NCBI GenBank assembly: GCA_021784835.1
Contig: JAJYHI010000005.1
Coordinates: forward strand, 1 to 38,521
Source of the DNA: a bacterium
Lineage (GTDB): Bacteria; SZUA-79; Acidulodesulfobacterales; Acidulodesulfobacteraceae
DNA: 38,521 nucleotides
Direction: 5' to 3'
Of this stretch, positions 16,400 to 25,071 are shown piece by piece (position 1 is the stretch's first letter; the number at the start of each line of letters is the position of its first letter). The position numbers were made by a program, and so were the translations under genes. The notes below the pieces were generated by a model. That model saw only the letters and a list, made by a program, of their open reading frames with translations, had not been told where the DNA came from and ran no database searches.

Positions 16400-17116
16400 A
16401 TGAAATATTCAAAAGCGGATACTCATATTCATACAAGTTACAGCGACGGTAATAATTCTCCGGAAGATATCGTCGAGGCGGCGGCGGGAAAGCTTGGCGT
16501 AATCGCCGTCACAGACCACAACAGGATTAAAGGAGCTTTTAAAGCAAAAGAATATGCGTTAAAAAATAGTTTTTTAGAAGTCGACGTTATTATCGGCGAA
16601 GAGATATCTACTAAAAACGGACATATAGTAGGTCTTTTTTTAGAAAACAAGATAATACCCGGTAAGACGGCTCAGGAAACAATCGACGAAATACATTCGC
16701 AAGGGGGGCTGGCAATTGCCCCCCATCCTTATTATTTAGTTTCTTACGCGGAAAAAGGATATCAGCCGGTAAGAAAACTTTTAAACGAGTTAGATTTCGA
16801 TGCAATAGAAGTTATTAATAATTCCAGCACGTTTTCAATTTTTTCAAATGCGGCTGCTTCCCTTGCAAACGTATCCGTAGGACTTCCTCAGCTCGGCGTG
16901 AGCGACGCGCACAGGAGCGATTTTATAGGCAAAGGTTATACCGGTTTTTACGGAAAAACGGCCTTAGATTTAAGGTCGCAGATAAAGGAAAAGAAAACCA
17001 CCGCTCATTTCAACCATTATTCCTTTCAGGAGTTTAAAATAAACACCTTCCAGTCCGCAAAATCTTTTTATTTTTATTTCTTCGGAAATAAGGACGGCGG
17101 CAAAGACGCCGCATAA
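16400..17116 (+). CDS. PHP-domain metal-dependent phosphoesterase
   Basis: Polymerase-and-histidinol-phosphatase (PHP) domain protein of 238 residues. Metal-binding motifs are in order: H9-x-H11 in DTHIHTSYSDG, D39-H40 in AVTDHN, E67/E68 in IIGEEIS, H75, H109 in IAPHPY, and D-x-H in GVSDAHRS. Relatives hydrolyse small phosphorylated substrates such as nucleoside 3',5'-bisphosphates, but the substrate here cannot be told. It begins 79 bp after the phosphate transporter on the same strand, so co-expression under phosphate control is possible. Confidence 0.8.
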   Translation: MKYSKADTHIHTSYSDGNNSPEDIVEAAAGKLGVIAVTDHNRIKGAFKAKEYALKNSFLEVDVIIGEEISTKNGHIVGLFLENKIIPGKTAQETIDEIHSQGGLAIAPHPYYLVSYAEKGYQPVRKLLNELDFDAIEVINNSSTFSIFSNAAASLANVSVGLPQLGVSDAHRSDFIGKGYTGFYGKTALDLRSQIKEKKTTAHFNHYSFQEFKINTFQSAKSFYFYFFGNKDGGKDAA

Positions 17117-17342
17117 AGAGATATCGTTGTAAGACCAGAAATTGTCTCGGTTAATTTCAGGCGGCAAATCTTTGAGATTTAGGCATGACCCACCTTTATC
17201 TAAAAATCTTTATTCCATTATATCATAGCCGGAATATAAATTCCTAAAAATTGAATAAATTCTAAATATTTGATAAAGTAAAACTGATAGCAGTAAAAAT
17301 ACACTGTTTATAAATAATTTAATTGTTCAGAATAATAAATTT
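17117..17342. other. Intergenic spacer upstream of rdgB
   Basis: AT-rich 226-bp spacer. Only a short AAATC/GATTT hairpin near 17170 stands out, which may end the PHP transcript. No conserved RNA or small gene is recognisable. Confidence 0.3.
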
Positions 17343-17987
17343 ATGTCAAATGTTCTTATAGCTACGGGCAATGCCCATAAGTTTCAAGAAATTGAAGTTA
17401 TAATGGGGAAATTTGCCGATTTAAGTTTAAATTTAGTTTATTTGGATAAAAGTTATCGGGTTGAGATAGTCGAAGACCGCGAAACTTACGAAGAAAACGC
17501 AAAAGTTAAGGTCAAAGGATATTTGAAATTTTTGGAAGAAAATCCGGAATTAAGAGCAGAATTAAATCTCGATTTTATAGTCAGCGAGGATTCGGGGCTT
17601 GAGGTCGAGTGCTTAGAGGGCGCTCCTGGGCTTTTTACGGCAAGGTATGCGGGCGAAAATGCCTCCGATATTGCGAACATAGAGAAACTTCTTAACGGCA
17701 TGAAGTTTAAAAAGGAATGCACGGAAAACAGGCGCGCTAAATTTGTCTGTTATGCTTGTCTTTATGATATTAAAAAAAATAATTTCGAGTATTTTTACGG
17801 AGAATTAAAGGGTTTAATTGCGGAAGAAATAAACGGGACGAAGGGTTTCGGCTACGACCCCGTTTTTATCGTGCCGCAGTTTAATAAAACGGCGGCGCAG
17901 ATAGGCGCGGAGGAAAAAAACTCAATATCGCACAGGGCGGTTGCTTTCGGAAAAGTTGCCGATGCGATAAAAAGCTCGCAATATTAA
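17343..17987 (+). CDS. rdgB: Non-canonical purine NTP pyrophosphatase (RdgB/HAM1)
   Basis: Nucleotide-pool cleaning enzyme of 214 residues that hydrolyses ITP, XTP and dITP to monophosphates and pyrophosphate. Family motifs are in order: the substrate loop ATGNAHKFQE at 7-16, YEENAKVK near 49-56, catalytic SEDSGLEVE with D83, APGLFTARYAG at 94-104, GFGYDPVFIVP and the late SHRAVAF, which carries the base-binding Ser-His-Arg. Slightly longer than the roughly 200-residue norm because of an insertion around 62-78. Confidence 0.92.
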   Translation: MSNVLIATGNAHKFQEIEVIMGKFADLSLNLVYLDKSYRVEIVEDRETYEENAKVKVKGYLKFLEENPELRAELNLDFIVSEDSGLEVECLEGAPGLFTARYAGENASDIANIEKLLNGMKFKKECTENRRAKFVCYACLYDIKKNNFEYFYGELKGLIAEEINGTKGFGYDPVFIVPQFNKTAAQIGAEEKNSISHRAVAFGKVADAIKSSQY

Positions 17988-18049
17988 AATAAATACGGCG
18001 ACAGAATTCAATTCTGTTACAGTCGCAAATCTGAAGCTATGAAGAGAAC

Positions 18050-18166
18050 AGATTGCTTCGTCGTCTATGCATCTTTACCGGAATAAAAGCCGTTGGCTTT
18101 TATTAACTGCCTGTAAAGATATCTCGCAATGACATTAACGGTCATTGCGAGCAAAGCGAAACAATC
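18050..18166. repeat. Structured REP-like element with three-way-junction folding
   Basis: Nested inverted repeats in 117 bp. The outer arms GATTGCTTCG (18051-18060) and CGAAACAATC (18157-18166) pair with one mismatch. The first inner arm is ATCTTTAC (18071-18078) with GTAAAGAT (18113-18120), enclosing a perfect 10-bp hairpin AATAAAAGCC/GGCTTTTATT (18082-18104, loop GTT). The second is a perfect 11-bp hairpin CTCGCAATGAC/GTCATTGCGAG (18123-18151). The GTCATTGCGAGCxAAGCGAAxCAATCT text is a very common dispersed palindrome type in bacteria. Related fragments lie at 30723-30734 and 34037-34049. Confidence 0.75.
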
Positions 18167-18202
18167 TTCGCATGAGAGGCGGTATAATATTTATCGAACT
18201 AT

Positions 18203-19579
18203 ATGGATAAAAAACTTATAAAAGAATTTGAAATATTGCTGGGAAAGGATAGGGTTCTGTCGGAAACCGAGGAACTTTTGTGTTATTCCTATGACGCTAC
18301 GTCTAAGGATTTTATGCCGGAAGTCGTTGTATTTCCGCTTAACGGGGAAGAAATATCCAAAATAGTTAAATTGTGTTTAAAATATAATAATACTCCTATC
18401 GTCGGAAGGGGTTCGGGAAGCGGATTTTCGGGCGGGAGCCTGCCTTTAAAAGGCGGCGTCGTGGTTTCGTTTACGAAAATGAATAGGATTTTGGAATTAG
18501 ACGAAGAGAATATGTTCGTTACCGTCGAACCGGGCATTATAAATGCCGACCTTAAGTCTTACCTTTCCGAAAAGGGATACTTTTATCCGCCGGACCCCGC
18601 AAGCTACGAGTTTTCGACTATCGGCGGCAACGTCGCCGAGAGTTCCGGAGGACCTTCCGCCGTAAAATATGGCGTTACCAAAGATTACGTCGCTGCGCTG
18701 GAGGTTATAACCGGAGAAGGCGAAATTATCTATACCGGCTCAAAAACGGTCAAAAACGTTTCGGGATACAATCTTACTCAGCTTTTTACCGGTTCGGAAG
18801 GCACGCTCGGGCTTTTTTCAAAAATTACGCTTAAAATTTTATCGAAACCGGAAGCAAATTCGCTGATTTTAGTGTCGTTCAACGATATTAACGACGGATT
18901 TAACGCCGCAATTTCTCTTTTGAAGCTGAGAAACAGACCGTCTATGCTGGAATTTATGGACAAATCTTCCATCGAATCCGTCAAAAGTATTTTTAAAAGC
19001 GATATAATAAAAATAACGGGTAATTTTCTGTTTATTATAGAAGCCGACGGTTCTAAGGAAGAAGTCGATAAATCTATCGGAGAGTATAAAGACATATTAG
19101 AAAGATTTTCTCCGGTTTTTCTTTTTGCGTCGAAAAAAAGCGAAGATAAAAAAGCAATAATGGATGCAAGGAAAGCCATATCGCCTTCTTTAAGAAAATA
19201 CGGAGACCTTAAAATAAATAACGATATTGCGGTTCCGATAAATAAAATCCCCGATATGCTTGCTTTTTTAGAAGAAACTTCGAAAAAATACAAAATTCCC
19301 GTTATAAACTTCGGGCATTTCGGAGACGGCAACATTCACGTAAATATTATGCTCGATAAAAACAACGCCGAAATGGTCGAAAAAGGCGGAAAAGCAAAAT
19401 ACGACGTATTAAAAAAGACCGTCGAACTGGACGGAAGTTTGTCCGGCGAACACGGAATAGGACTTGAAAAAAAAGAATTTATGAAGCTGAAATACGACGA
19501 ATATTATATAAGTCTGCTTGAAAACATTAAAAAAGTTTTTGATCCGCATAATATAATTAATCCTGGGAAAATATTCTAA
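18203..19579 (+). CDS. glcD: FAD-linked oxidase, glycolate/D-lactate dehydrogenase GlcD-type
   Basis: Flavoprotein of 458 residues oxidising a 2-hydroxy acid such as glycolate or D-lactate. The N-terminal PCMH-type FAD domain shows VGRGSGSGFSGGSLP at 67-81, VEPGIINADL and YEFSTIGGNVAESSGGPSAVKYG at 135-157. The C-terminal domain has the metal and substrate site FGHFGDGNIHVN and GSLSGEHGIGLEKK. It is followed after 53 bp by the Fe-S partner GlcF. The 5' leader is very short: a TATAAT at 18183-18188 lies 15 nt before the ATG and no Shine-Dalgarno site is visible, so the transcript may be nearly leaderless. The exact substrate cannot be told from sequence. Confidence 0.88.
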   Translation: MDKKLIKEFEILLGKDRVLSETEELLCYSYDATSKDFMPEVVVFPLNGEEISKIVKLCLKYNNTPIVGRGSGSGFSGGSLPLKGGVVVSFTKMNRILELDEENMFVTVEPGIINADLKSYLSEKGYFYPPDPASYEFSTIGGNVAESSGGPSAVKYGVTKDYVAALEVITGEGEIIYTGSKTVKNVSGYNLTQLFTGSEGTLGLFSKITLKILSKPEANSLILVSFNDINDGFNAAISLLKLRNRPSMLEFMDKSSIESVKSIFKSDIIKITGNFLFIIEADGSKEEVDKSIGEYKDILERFSPVFLFASKKSEDKKAIMDARKAISPSLRKYGDLKINNDIAVPINKIPDMLAFLEETSKKYKIPVINFGHFGDGNIHVNIMLDKNNAEMVEKGGKAKYDVLKKTVELDGSLSGEHGIGLEKKEFMKLKYDEYYISLLENIKKVFDPHNIINPGKIF

Positions 19580-19632
19580 AATCCTAATGTATAATTCCGA
19601 AAATATATAAAAATAAAAAGAGGTTTTTTTCA

Positions 19633-20964
19633 TTGCCATCCGAAAATAAAAGCTATCTTAATTGCGTTCACTGCGGAAAATGCCTGCCGGTTTGCCCTTC
19701 TTACAATATTGATTTCAACGAGTTTTTAAGTCCGAGGGGAAGGGTGCGCATAGTTTTAACGGATTATACCGACAGCCTTCTTTTAAGACCCGGCAAGATT
19801 ATGGAATCTATGTCAACCTGTCTTTTATGCGGAAGATGCGAAAAAGTGTGTCCTAACGACGTTAATATAACAGAACTTGTCGCGAACGAAAAAATAAAAC
19901 TGGAAGAGTTTGGGAGAAAAAGATTTTCTTCAGATAAATTAGCATTAAATATTCTTAAAAATAAAAGAAAAGTTTTATTAAAATCCGCTTTAAAAATTGC
20001 AAATATTCCTTTTTTTAAAAAATTGTCCGGCAGAAATTCGCCCTTACCGGAAGGTAAATCTTTTATCGGAAAGAGAGACCTTATATTTAATGCCGATACT
20101 TCGCTGGAAAAATCGCAGTCTTCGCCTCTTAAGCACGGTCAAGTTATAATGCAATCAGCCGATGAGGACGGTAAAAATATTTTTAAAGCCGGATATTTCA
20201 GCGGGTGCGTTTTTAACGGCATATATTCGCAGATATCCATCGATACCGTAACCTCTCTGACCAAAAACGGAGTCGAAGTTTTCGTTCCCAAAATGCAAGG
20301 ATGCTGCGGACTGCCTTTTATATCAAGCGGCGACTTAAAGTCTTTTAAGGAGCTTGCCGTCAATAACGCTTTGGCTTTTAAAGGCAAAAAATTAGATTAT
20401 ATAGTAACGTCATGCGCTTCTTGTTCATATTCGATTAATAAACTATATCCCAAGTATTTTAATGAAAACGAAGAAAATTATACCGAAATTTTGGATTTTT
20501 CTAAAAAATTAATCAGTATTTGGGCTTTTTTTAATGAACTTAAAAAACACGGTATCGAGATAAAAAAAGGTAAATTGGATAAAGAAACGGAAGCGGTATT
20601 TCATATTCCGTGCCATCTTTCAAATATGCCGGATTTTAAACCGGTTACGGCTTATGAAAAATTAATAGGAGAGCCGGGCTTAATTGCTGATAAAATTGCC
20701 GGATTGAAATTAAAACCGCTGAAATATAACTATTGCTGCGGTAACGGCGGTATGTTTAACGTAAGGCATTACGATTTGTCCAAAAAAATTACTAAACGAA
20801 AATTTGAAGAAATTAAAGAAGCGGCTCCGCAGGAAATATTAACGTCATGCTCAGGATGTATATTTTCGTTAAAAGATCAGAGCGGAATTGTAAAACATAA
20901 CGAAGTTATTCCCGTAAACCATTTAATCGGTATTTATGCCCGCAGTTTACGAGGCGAAAAATGA
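19633..20964 (+). CDS. glcF: Fe-S oxidoreductase, GlcF-type (two CCG domains)
   Basis: Electron-transfer partner of GlcD, 443 residues, starting at a TTG codon preceded by AGAGG. The N-terminal 2[4Fe-4S] domain has C11, C14, C17, C21-P and C63, C66, C69, C73-P. Two cysteine-rich CCG domains follow, one around GCCGLPF with CASC, the second with HIPCHLS, YCCGNGG and SCSGC. In this family the CCG domains carry extra clusters and pass electrons to quinone or another acceptor. A central charged stretch (about 120-170) is longer than in E. coli GlcF. The gene ends only 2 bp from the convergent lipid-kinase gene. Confidence 0.88.
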   Translation: MPSENKSYLNCVHCGKCLPVCPSYNIDFNEFLSPRGRVRIVLTDYTDSLLLRPGKIMESMSTCLLCGRCEKVCPNDVNITELVANEKIKLEEFGRKRFSSDKLALNILKNKRKVLLKSALKIANIPFFKKLSGRNSPLPEGKSFIGKRDLIFNADTSLEKSQSSPLKHGQVIMQSADEDGKNIFKAGYFSGCVFNGIYSQISIDTVTSLTKNGVEVFVPKMQGCCGLPFISSGDLKSFKELAVNNALAFKGKKLDYIVTSCASCSYSINKLYPKYFNENEENYTEILDFSKKLISIWAFFNELKKHGIEIKKGKLDKETEAVFHIPCHLSNMPDFKPVTAYEKLIGEPGLIADKIAGLKLKPLKYNYCCGNGGMFNVRHYDLSKKITKRKFEEIKEAAPQEILTSCSGCIFSLKDQSGIVKHNEVIPVNHLIGIYARSLRGEK

Positions 20965-20966
20965 TT

Positions 20967-21905
20967 TTATGGCTGAGACAACGGAAAGTAACGCGGATTA
21001 ATTAACATAGTCAAGGCATTTTCGACCTTTTTTATCTTTACCGGCAGCGTTCCGGCAAGTTCCCCGTCGCACTGATAATATATTAATTTATTAGTCGAAG
21101 CGTCCGTAGAAGTTATAGTCACTTCGTTATCTTTTATATAAAAATCGGGATTATTTGAATATTTTTTGTAAAATATCAAGGATTTTAAGATAGAAAAAAT
21201 TACGTCGGCAGTTCCCGTTGCATTTTTTACCGTCCTTATATGAAATTTATCGTCTAAAGGGGAATTATTGGGGAATATTTCAAAAGGTCCGCCGTAATAC
21301 CGTATATTTGAAACGATAATTTCTTTTGCGCAGGTAATTTGTTCATTATTTTTTTCCATACATAAATCGTAGAATCGGTATTTTTTTGTCATTTTTATTA
21401 TATTTAAAATATAACTTATATATTTCGTCGAATTATTATAAATTCTCCTTTTGCTGCTCCTGATTTTTTCTTCCATGTTTTTCACTACGAAAGCATCAAG
21501 TCCTACGCCTGTCATGGCAAAAAAGAATCTTTCGTTTGCCTGCCCTAAACCTATTTTAACGGGTTTATATAAATTTATTATATCAGAAAGGGCTTTTTTT
21601 AAAGAATGAGGAGTTTTATTTTCCATTGCGAAAAGATTAACCGTGCCCATAGGTAAATGCGCGATTGGAATTTCCGAATATACTAAAGTATTTATGACAT
21701 AGTTTAAACTGCCGTCGCCTCCGGCGACTAAAACTGCATCGTAGGAATTTTCGATATTTTCTTTTTCTATTGAGTTTTTCAGTATATTAAGAGTATCTGC
21801 AGAAATATTTTTAAGTTTGAAAAAACTTAATATGTAAGATAGTTTTTTTTCCGAAAAACGTCCCGATTTAGGATTATAAATAATTAATACTTTTTTAAAA
21901 TTCAT
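20967..21905 (-). CDS. Diacylglycerol/lipid kinase family protein (YegS/DgkB-like)
   Basis: Protein of 312 residues with the DAGK catalytic domain. Visible motifs are YNPKSGR at 10-16 (nucleotide-side loop), the catalytic AGGDGSLN at 61-68, and PMGTVNLFA at 85-93. The C-terminal beta-rich half ends with the typical segment reading QCDGELAG. Members phosphorylate diacylglycerol or related membrane lipids using ATP; some make phosphatidate for lipid recycling. The substrate is not determinable here. It is on the opposite strand from its neighbours and shares the spacer at 21906-22066 with the next gene as a divergent promoter region. Confidence 0.85.
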   Translation of the reverse strand: MNFKKVLIIYNPKSGRFSEKKLSYILSFFKLKNISADTLNILKNSIEKENIENSYDAVLVAGGDGSLNYVINTLVYSEIPIAHLPMGTVNLFAMENKTPHSLKKALSDIINLYKPVKIGLGQANERFFFAMTGVGLDAFVVKNMEEKIRSSKRRIYNNSTKYISYILNIIKMTKKYRFYDLCMEKNNEQITCAKEIIVSNIRYYGGPFEIFPNNSPLDDKFHIRTVKNATGTADVIFSILKSLIFYKKYSNNPDFYIKDNEVTITSTDASTNKLIYYQCDGELAGTLPVKIKKVENALTMLINPRYFPLSQP

Positions 21906-21969
21906 ATTGTTTAATTTTATTAAATGTATCGATTATTTGCAACGGTTTAAATAACTCATATCAATAGAT

Positions 21970-21998
21970 TTGACTTTATCTATATGCTCTATTATAAT
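21970..21998 (+). promoter_or_regulatory. Near-consensus sigma-70 promoter for the 22-28 kb gene run
   Basis: TTGACT (21970-21975) and TATAAT (21993-21998) are separated by exactly 17 bp. Transcription would begin near 22005, giving a leader of about 60 nt before the ATG at 22067, which has a CGGAG ribosome site. This is the clearest housekeeping promoter in the window. Confidence 0.75.
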
Positions 21999-22066
21999 GT
22001 AAATGAGTAAAAGTAATAAAAATATAACCAAATATAACGGTTAAATATATTTAATTCGGAGTTTAT

Positions 22067-23296
22067 ATGCACCATACAAACACTAATATTTTTGATAAAA
22101 AAGTGTATATACCGTATATGTCGGATGCGGCATATGCGTTAAGCGCCGCTTTTAGAAGATGCGGAGTCGATTCTGCGGTTATGGACGAGCCGGACGAGTC
22201 CACGCTCGATTTCGGACTTAAGTTCACCAACGGAAACGAATGTATGCCCTGTTTTGTTACTACCGGAGATATTATCAAAGTTATAGAGAAGCCGGATTTC
22301 GATGCAAAAAAATCGGCTTTTTTTATGCCGACTTCACCCGGACCGTGTAAATTCGGTCAATATAACAGGCTTCACGAAATGGTTCTCGATAATCTCGGTT
22401 ATACGGATGTAGAATTCTTAGTGCCGAGCGCTAAAAAATCATATACAGACTTTATAGGCGACAAAGCCACTCTTTTTAGAAGAGTTGCATGGCAGGGTTG
22501 CGTAGCGGTCGATACCTTAGAAAAAGCTTTATACAGGGTAAGGCCGTATGAAACTACAAAAGGCGATACTGTTTCCGTTTATAGGGAATGCATAAATATA
22601 GTCGTCGAGGCAACTGAGAAAGGAAGGGATATTTACGATACGATGGCGACGTGCGCCAAAAAATTTGAAAGAATTCCCAGAAAAGATGAAGACAGACCGC
22701 TAATAGGCATTGTCGGCGAAATATTTTTAAGGTTAAACAAGTTTACCAATAATTTTACAATAGAAAAAGTCGAAGCTCTCGGAGGAGAAGTTTCGGTGGT
22801 TCCTACGTATAAATGGATAACCTTTACTACCTATGAATACGCGGTAAACGCCTTAAGAAGCAGAAAAGTCAAAGATATTTTTTTAAGTTTTCTGGTTAAT
22901 TATTACCAGAGAAAAGACGAAACGGGCATGTTTAAACCGTTCAAAAAACTGCTGAGAAACCATAAAGAAACCAGCATAAAGGATATACTTTCTTATTCAA
23001 AAAAATATCTTGATTTGTCGCTTGGAGGCGAAGCTATTCTTACAGTGGGCGAATCCGTAGATTTTGCAAAAAAAGGGTATTCGGGCGTAATAAGCATTCA
23101 TCCTTTTCACTGTATGCCCGGTTCCATAGTGCAGATAGTATCAAAAAAATTCAGGGAAGACCTTAATAATTTTCCATGGATAAATTTATGGTTCGACGGA
23201 CAGGAGAGTACTAATTTAATGCTCAGGCTTGAAGCATTTATGCATCAGGCAAGACAATGGAAGGGGGTCAAAAATGAATTTCAGGAAGCAGCGTAA
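22067..23296 (+). CDS. COG3581-type protein related to 2-hydroxyacyl-CoA dehydratase activase systems
   Basis: Protein of 409 residues resembling the COG3581 part of CoA-dehydratase activase-like proteins and the D subunits of 2-hydroxyacyl-CoA dehydratases. Landmarks are NGNECMPCFVTTGDI with C59 and C62, SPGPCKFGQYN with C94, VAWQGCVAVD, RPLIGIVGEIFLRLN and IHPFHCMPGSIVQ. These cysteines sit where family members hold or are thought to hold an Fe-S cluster. Usually the gene neighbours an ATP-dependent activase and another dehydratase-like subunit; neither is in this window. Its 3' end overlaps the protease gene by 23 bp. The chemical role is unknown; ATP-driven low-potential electron transfer is the family theme. 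Confidence 0.7.
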   Translation: MHHTNTNIFDKKVYIPYMSDAAYALSAAFRRCGVDSAVMDEPDESTLDFGLKFTNGNECMPCFVTTGDIIKVIEKPDFDAKKSAFFMPTSPGPCKFGQYNRLHEMVLDNLGYTDVEFLVPSAKKSYTDFIGDKATLFRRVAWQGCVAVDTLEKALYRVRPYETTKGDTVSVYRECINIVVEATEKGRDIYDTMATCAKKFERIPRKDEDRPLIGIVGEIFLRLNKFTNNFTIEKVEALGGEVSVVPTYKWITFTTYEYAVNALRSRKVKDIFLSFLVNYYQRKDETGMFKPFKKLLRNHKETSIKDILSYSKKYLDLSLGGEAILTVGESVDFAKKGYSGVISIHPFHCMPGSIVQIVSKKFREDLNNFPWINLWFDGQESTNLMLRLEAFMHQARQWKGVKNEFQEAA

Positions 23297-24383
23297 ATTA
23301 AATAAATTATTGCTAGTTTTCGTATTATCCTTGGTTCTGAATTTATTTATAAGCGGCGGTTTTTTAGTTAAATATTCATTTGCGTATAATTCGGACACTT
23401 CTTCTGTCGAGCGCATTTTTAACACAATTAAGTCCGGAGTCGTTCATATAGAAGTCTTAGGCTATGCACGGCTTAAGAACGGCGCTATTATGCCGGAAGA
23501 AGATATAGGCACCGGATTTTTTATAAACAAAAACGGTTATATACTTACTAATTTTCACGTTATAGGAAACGCGGGCAAGATATTTATCAGTTTTCTTAAA
23601 TATAAAAATATAAGGGCAAGCGTCGTAGGAACCGACCCTATGTCGGATATCGCCGTTATACATATAAACCCTGCGGGTAAAATTATAAAGCCTTTAACTT
23701 TAGGCGATTCAAATGACATTAGAGTAGGCGAAAGAGTAATTGCGGTAGGTAATCCGTATAATCTTTATCAGACCGTTACGACCGGAATAGTAAGCGGTTT
23801 AAAACGGTCTTTGTTTTTTCCTTCGGCTAGATTTTACGGAAATATAATTCAGACGGACGCCGCGATTAATCCGGGAAATTCGGGAGGTCCGCTCGTCGAT
23901 TATAACGGCCGCGTTATCGGCATAAACACGGCAAAACTTGCTAACAACGCTCAGAATATTGGCTTCGCCATTCCTATTAACCTTGCTAAAAGAGATATAC
24001 CTGAGTTAATTAAGTATGGAAGGGTCATTCGTCCATGGCTCGGTATAGAAGCTATAAAATTAACTAAGAGCGTTGCAGTTTTGCTCGGCATAAAACATGT
24101 CGATAAAGGTTTGCTTATCGAAAAAGTATTTCCCAACAGCCCCGCTTTTACGGCAGGTTTAGTTGCCGGCAAAAAAATTATAGCCATGAAAAATATTAAT
24201 TACATAATAGGCGGAGATATAATAACAAGGTTAAACGGAGAAAAAGTCTATTCTTTTTCACGGCTTGAAAAACTAATAAGCTCATTTTTACCGGGGCAGA
24301 TTATTACGCTTAAAATTCACAGAGGAAAAATAGTGAAATTTGTTAAAGTCAGGTTAGCGAGCGTCCCTTCGGGTTTATCCTGA
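23274..24383 (+). CDS. htrA: HtrA/DegP-type periplasmic serine protease with one PDZ domain
   Basis: Envelope protease of about 369 residues. The start at 23274 is chosen because AAGGGGG (23261-23267) lies 6 nt upstream and the chain then begins with a proper signal anchor (basic MNFRKQRKLNK, hydrophobic 12-33); the longer in-frame start at 23229 gives an implausible N-terminus. The trypsin-like triad is H95 in TNFHVIGN, D125 in MSDIAVI and S203 in INPGNSGGPL. A single PDZ domain occupies the C-terminal third, as in DegS. The family degrades or senses misfolded envelope proteins. The gene overlaps the preceding one, so it is translationally coupled to it. Confidence 0.88.
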   Translation: MNFRKQRKLNKLLLVFVLSLVLNLFISGGFLVKYSFAYNSDTSSVERIFNTIKSGVVHIEVLGYARLKNGAIMPEEDIGTGFFINKNGYILTNFHVIGNAGKIFISFLKYKNIRASVVGTDPMSDIAVIHINPAGKIIKPLTLGDSNDIRVGERVIAVGNPYNLYQTVTTGIVSGLKRSLFFPSARFYGNIIQTDAAINPGNSGGPLVDYNGRVIGINTAKLANNAQNIGFAIPINLAKRDIPELIKYGRVIRPWLGIEAIKLTKSVAVLLGIKHVDKGLLIEKVFPNSPAFTAGLVAGKKIIAMKNINYIIGGDIITRLNGEKVYSFSRLEKLISSFLPGQIITLKIHRGKIVKFVKVRLASVPSGLS

Positions 24384-24410
24384 TATATAAATAAAATAGA
24401 GGTTTAGTTA

Positions 24411-25046
24411 ATGTTTTTGACCGAAAAGAAAGATGTAAAAGAAATAGACGAAGCTTTAAAAAAATATAAAAAAATCGGCGTCGTAGGTTGCGCTTCCTGC
24501 GCCTCTGTATGTCTTACCGGCGGCAGCAGAGAAGTGAAAGAAATGAAAAAGCACTTGGAAGCGTCAGGCAAAGAGGTTACGTTTACTATATCAATCGACG
24601 AACCATGCGATAAAAGGGTATTAAAGGAAGATATCCGCTTCGTAGAAGACGAGCTGAAAGAAACCGAAGCCGTAGTCGTTTTATCCTGCGGAACCGGCGT
24701 GCAGACTATAGGAGATTTCATACAAAAGAAGGTAGTTTCCGGAACGGACAGCAAGTATATAGCGCAGACGGAACACATAGGGGAATATTACGCTCTTTGC
24801 GGAGGATGCGACTCATGCAGGCTGAATTTTACCGGAGGAGTTTGCACTATTACTTTATGCCCTAAAGGCCTTTTAAACGGTCCTTGCGAAGGACATAACG
24901 GCAATAATTGCGAAGTATTCGAAGATAAAGAATGCGTATTCGTAAAATCTTACGAGCTGTTGAAAAAATATTCGGAAGAAGACAATCTTAATAAAATTTT
25001 TGAACCAAGAGATTACGGCCATTCTACTACAAGAACAAAAATATAA
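24411..25046 (+). CDS. metV: MetV-like cysteine-rich protein (methylenetetrahydrofolate reductase C-terminal type)
   Basis: Zinc/Fe-S type protein of 211 residues matching MetV, the partner of MetF in acetogen-type methylenetetrahydrofolate reductases. Thirteen cysteines lie in the expected groups: C27, C30, C34; C66; C93; then C130, C133, C136 in LCGGCDSC; and C145, C150, C159, C167, C175 in a stretch containing TLCPKGLLNGPC. In MetFV enzymes this subunit binds a [4Fe-4S] cluster and/or metal and is needed for activity. An AGAGGT ribosome site precedes the ATG, and metF follows 25 bp downstream. Confidence 0.82.
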   Translation: MFLTEKKDVKEIDEALKKYKKIGVVGCASCASVCLTGGSREVKEMKKHLEASGKEVTFTISIDEPCDKRVLKEDIRFVEDELKETEAVVVLSCGTGVQTIGDFIQKKVVSGTDSKYIAQTEHIGEYYALCGGCDSCRLNFTGGVCTITLCPKGLLNGPCEGHNGNNCEVFEDKECVFVKSYELLKKYSEEDNLNKIFEPRDYGHSTTRTKI

Positions 25047-25071
25047 TTTATCAGAAATATAACCGATACAT

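Noticed and set aside
18778..19335. Long minus-strand open frame of 185 codons inside glcD
   Set aside because: It is antisense to the well-conserved FAD oxidase and has no recognisable motif; composition mirrors the plus-strand gene.
24404..24778. Minus-strand open frame of 124 codons inside metV
   Set aside because: Antisense shadow of a gene whose cysteine pattern is unmistakable.
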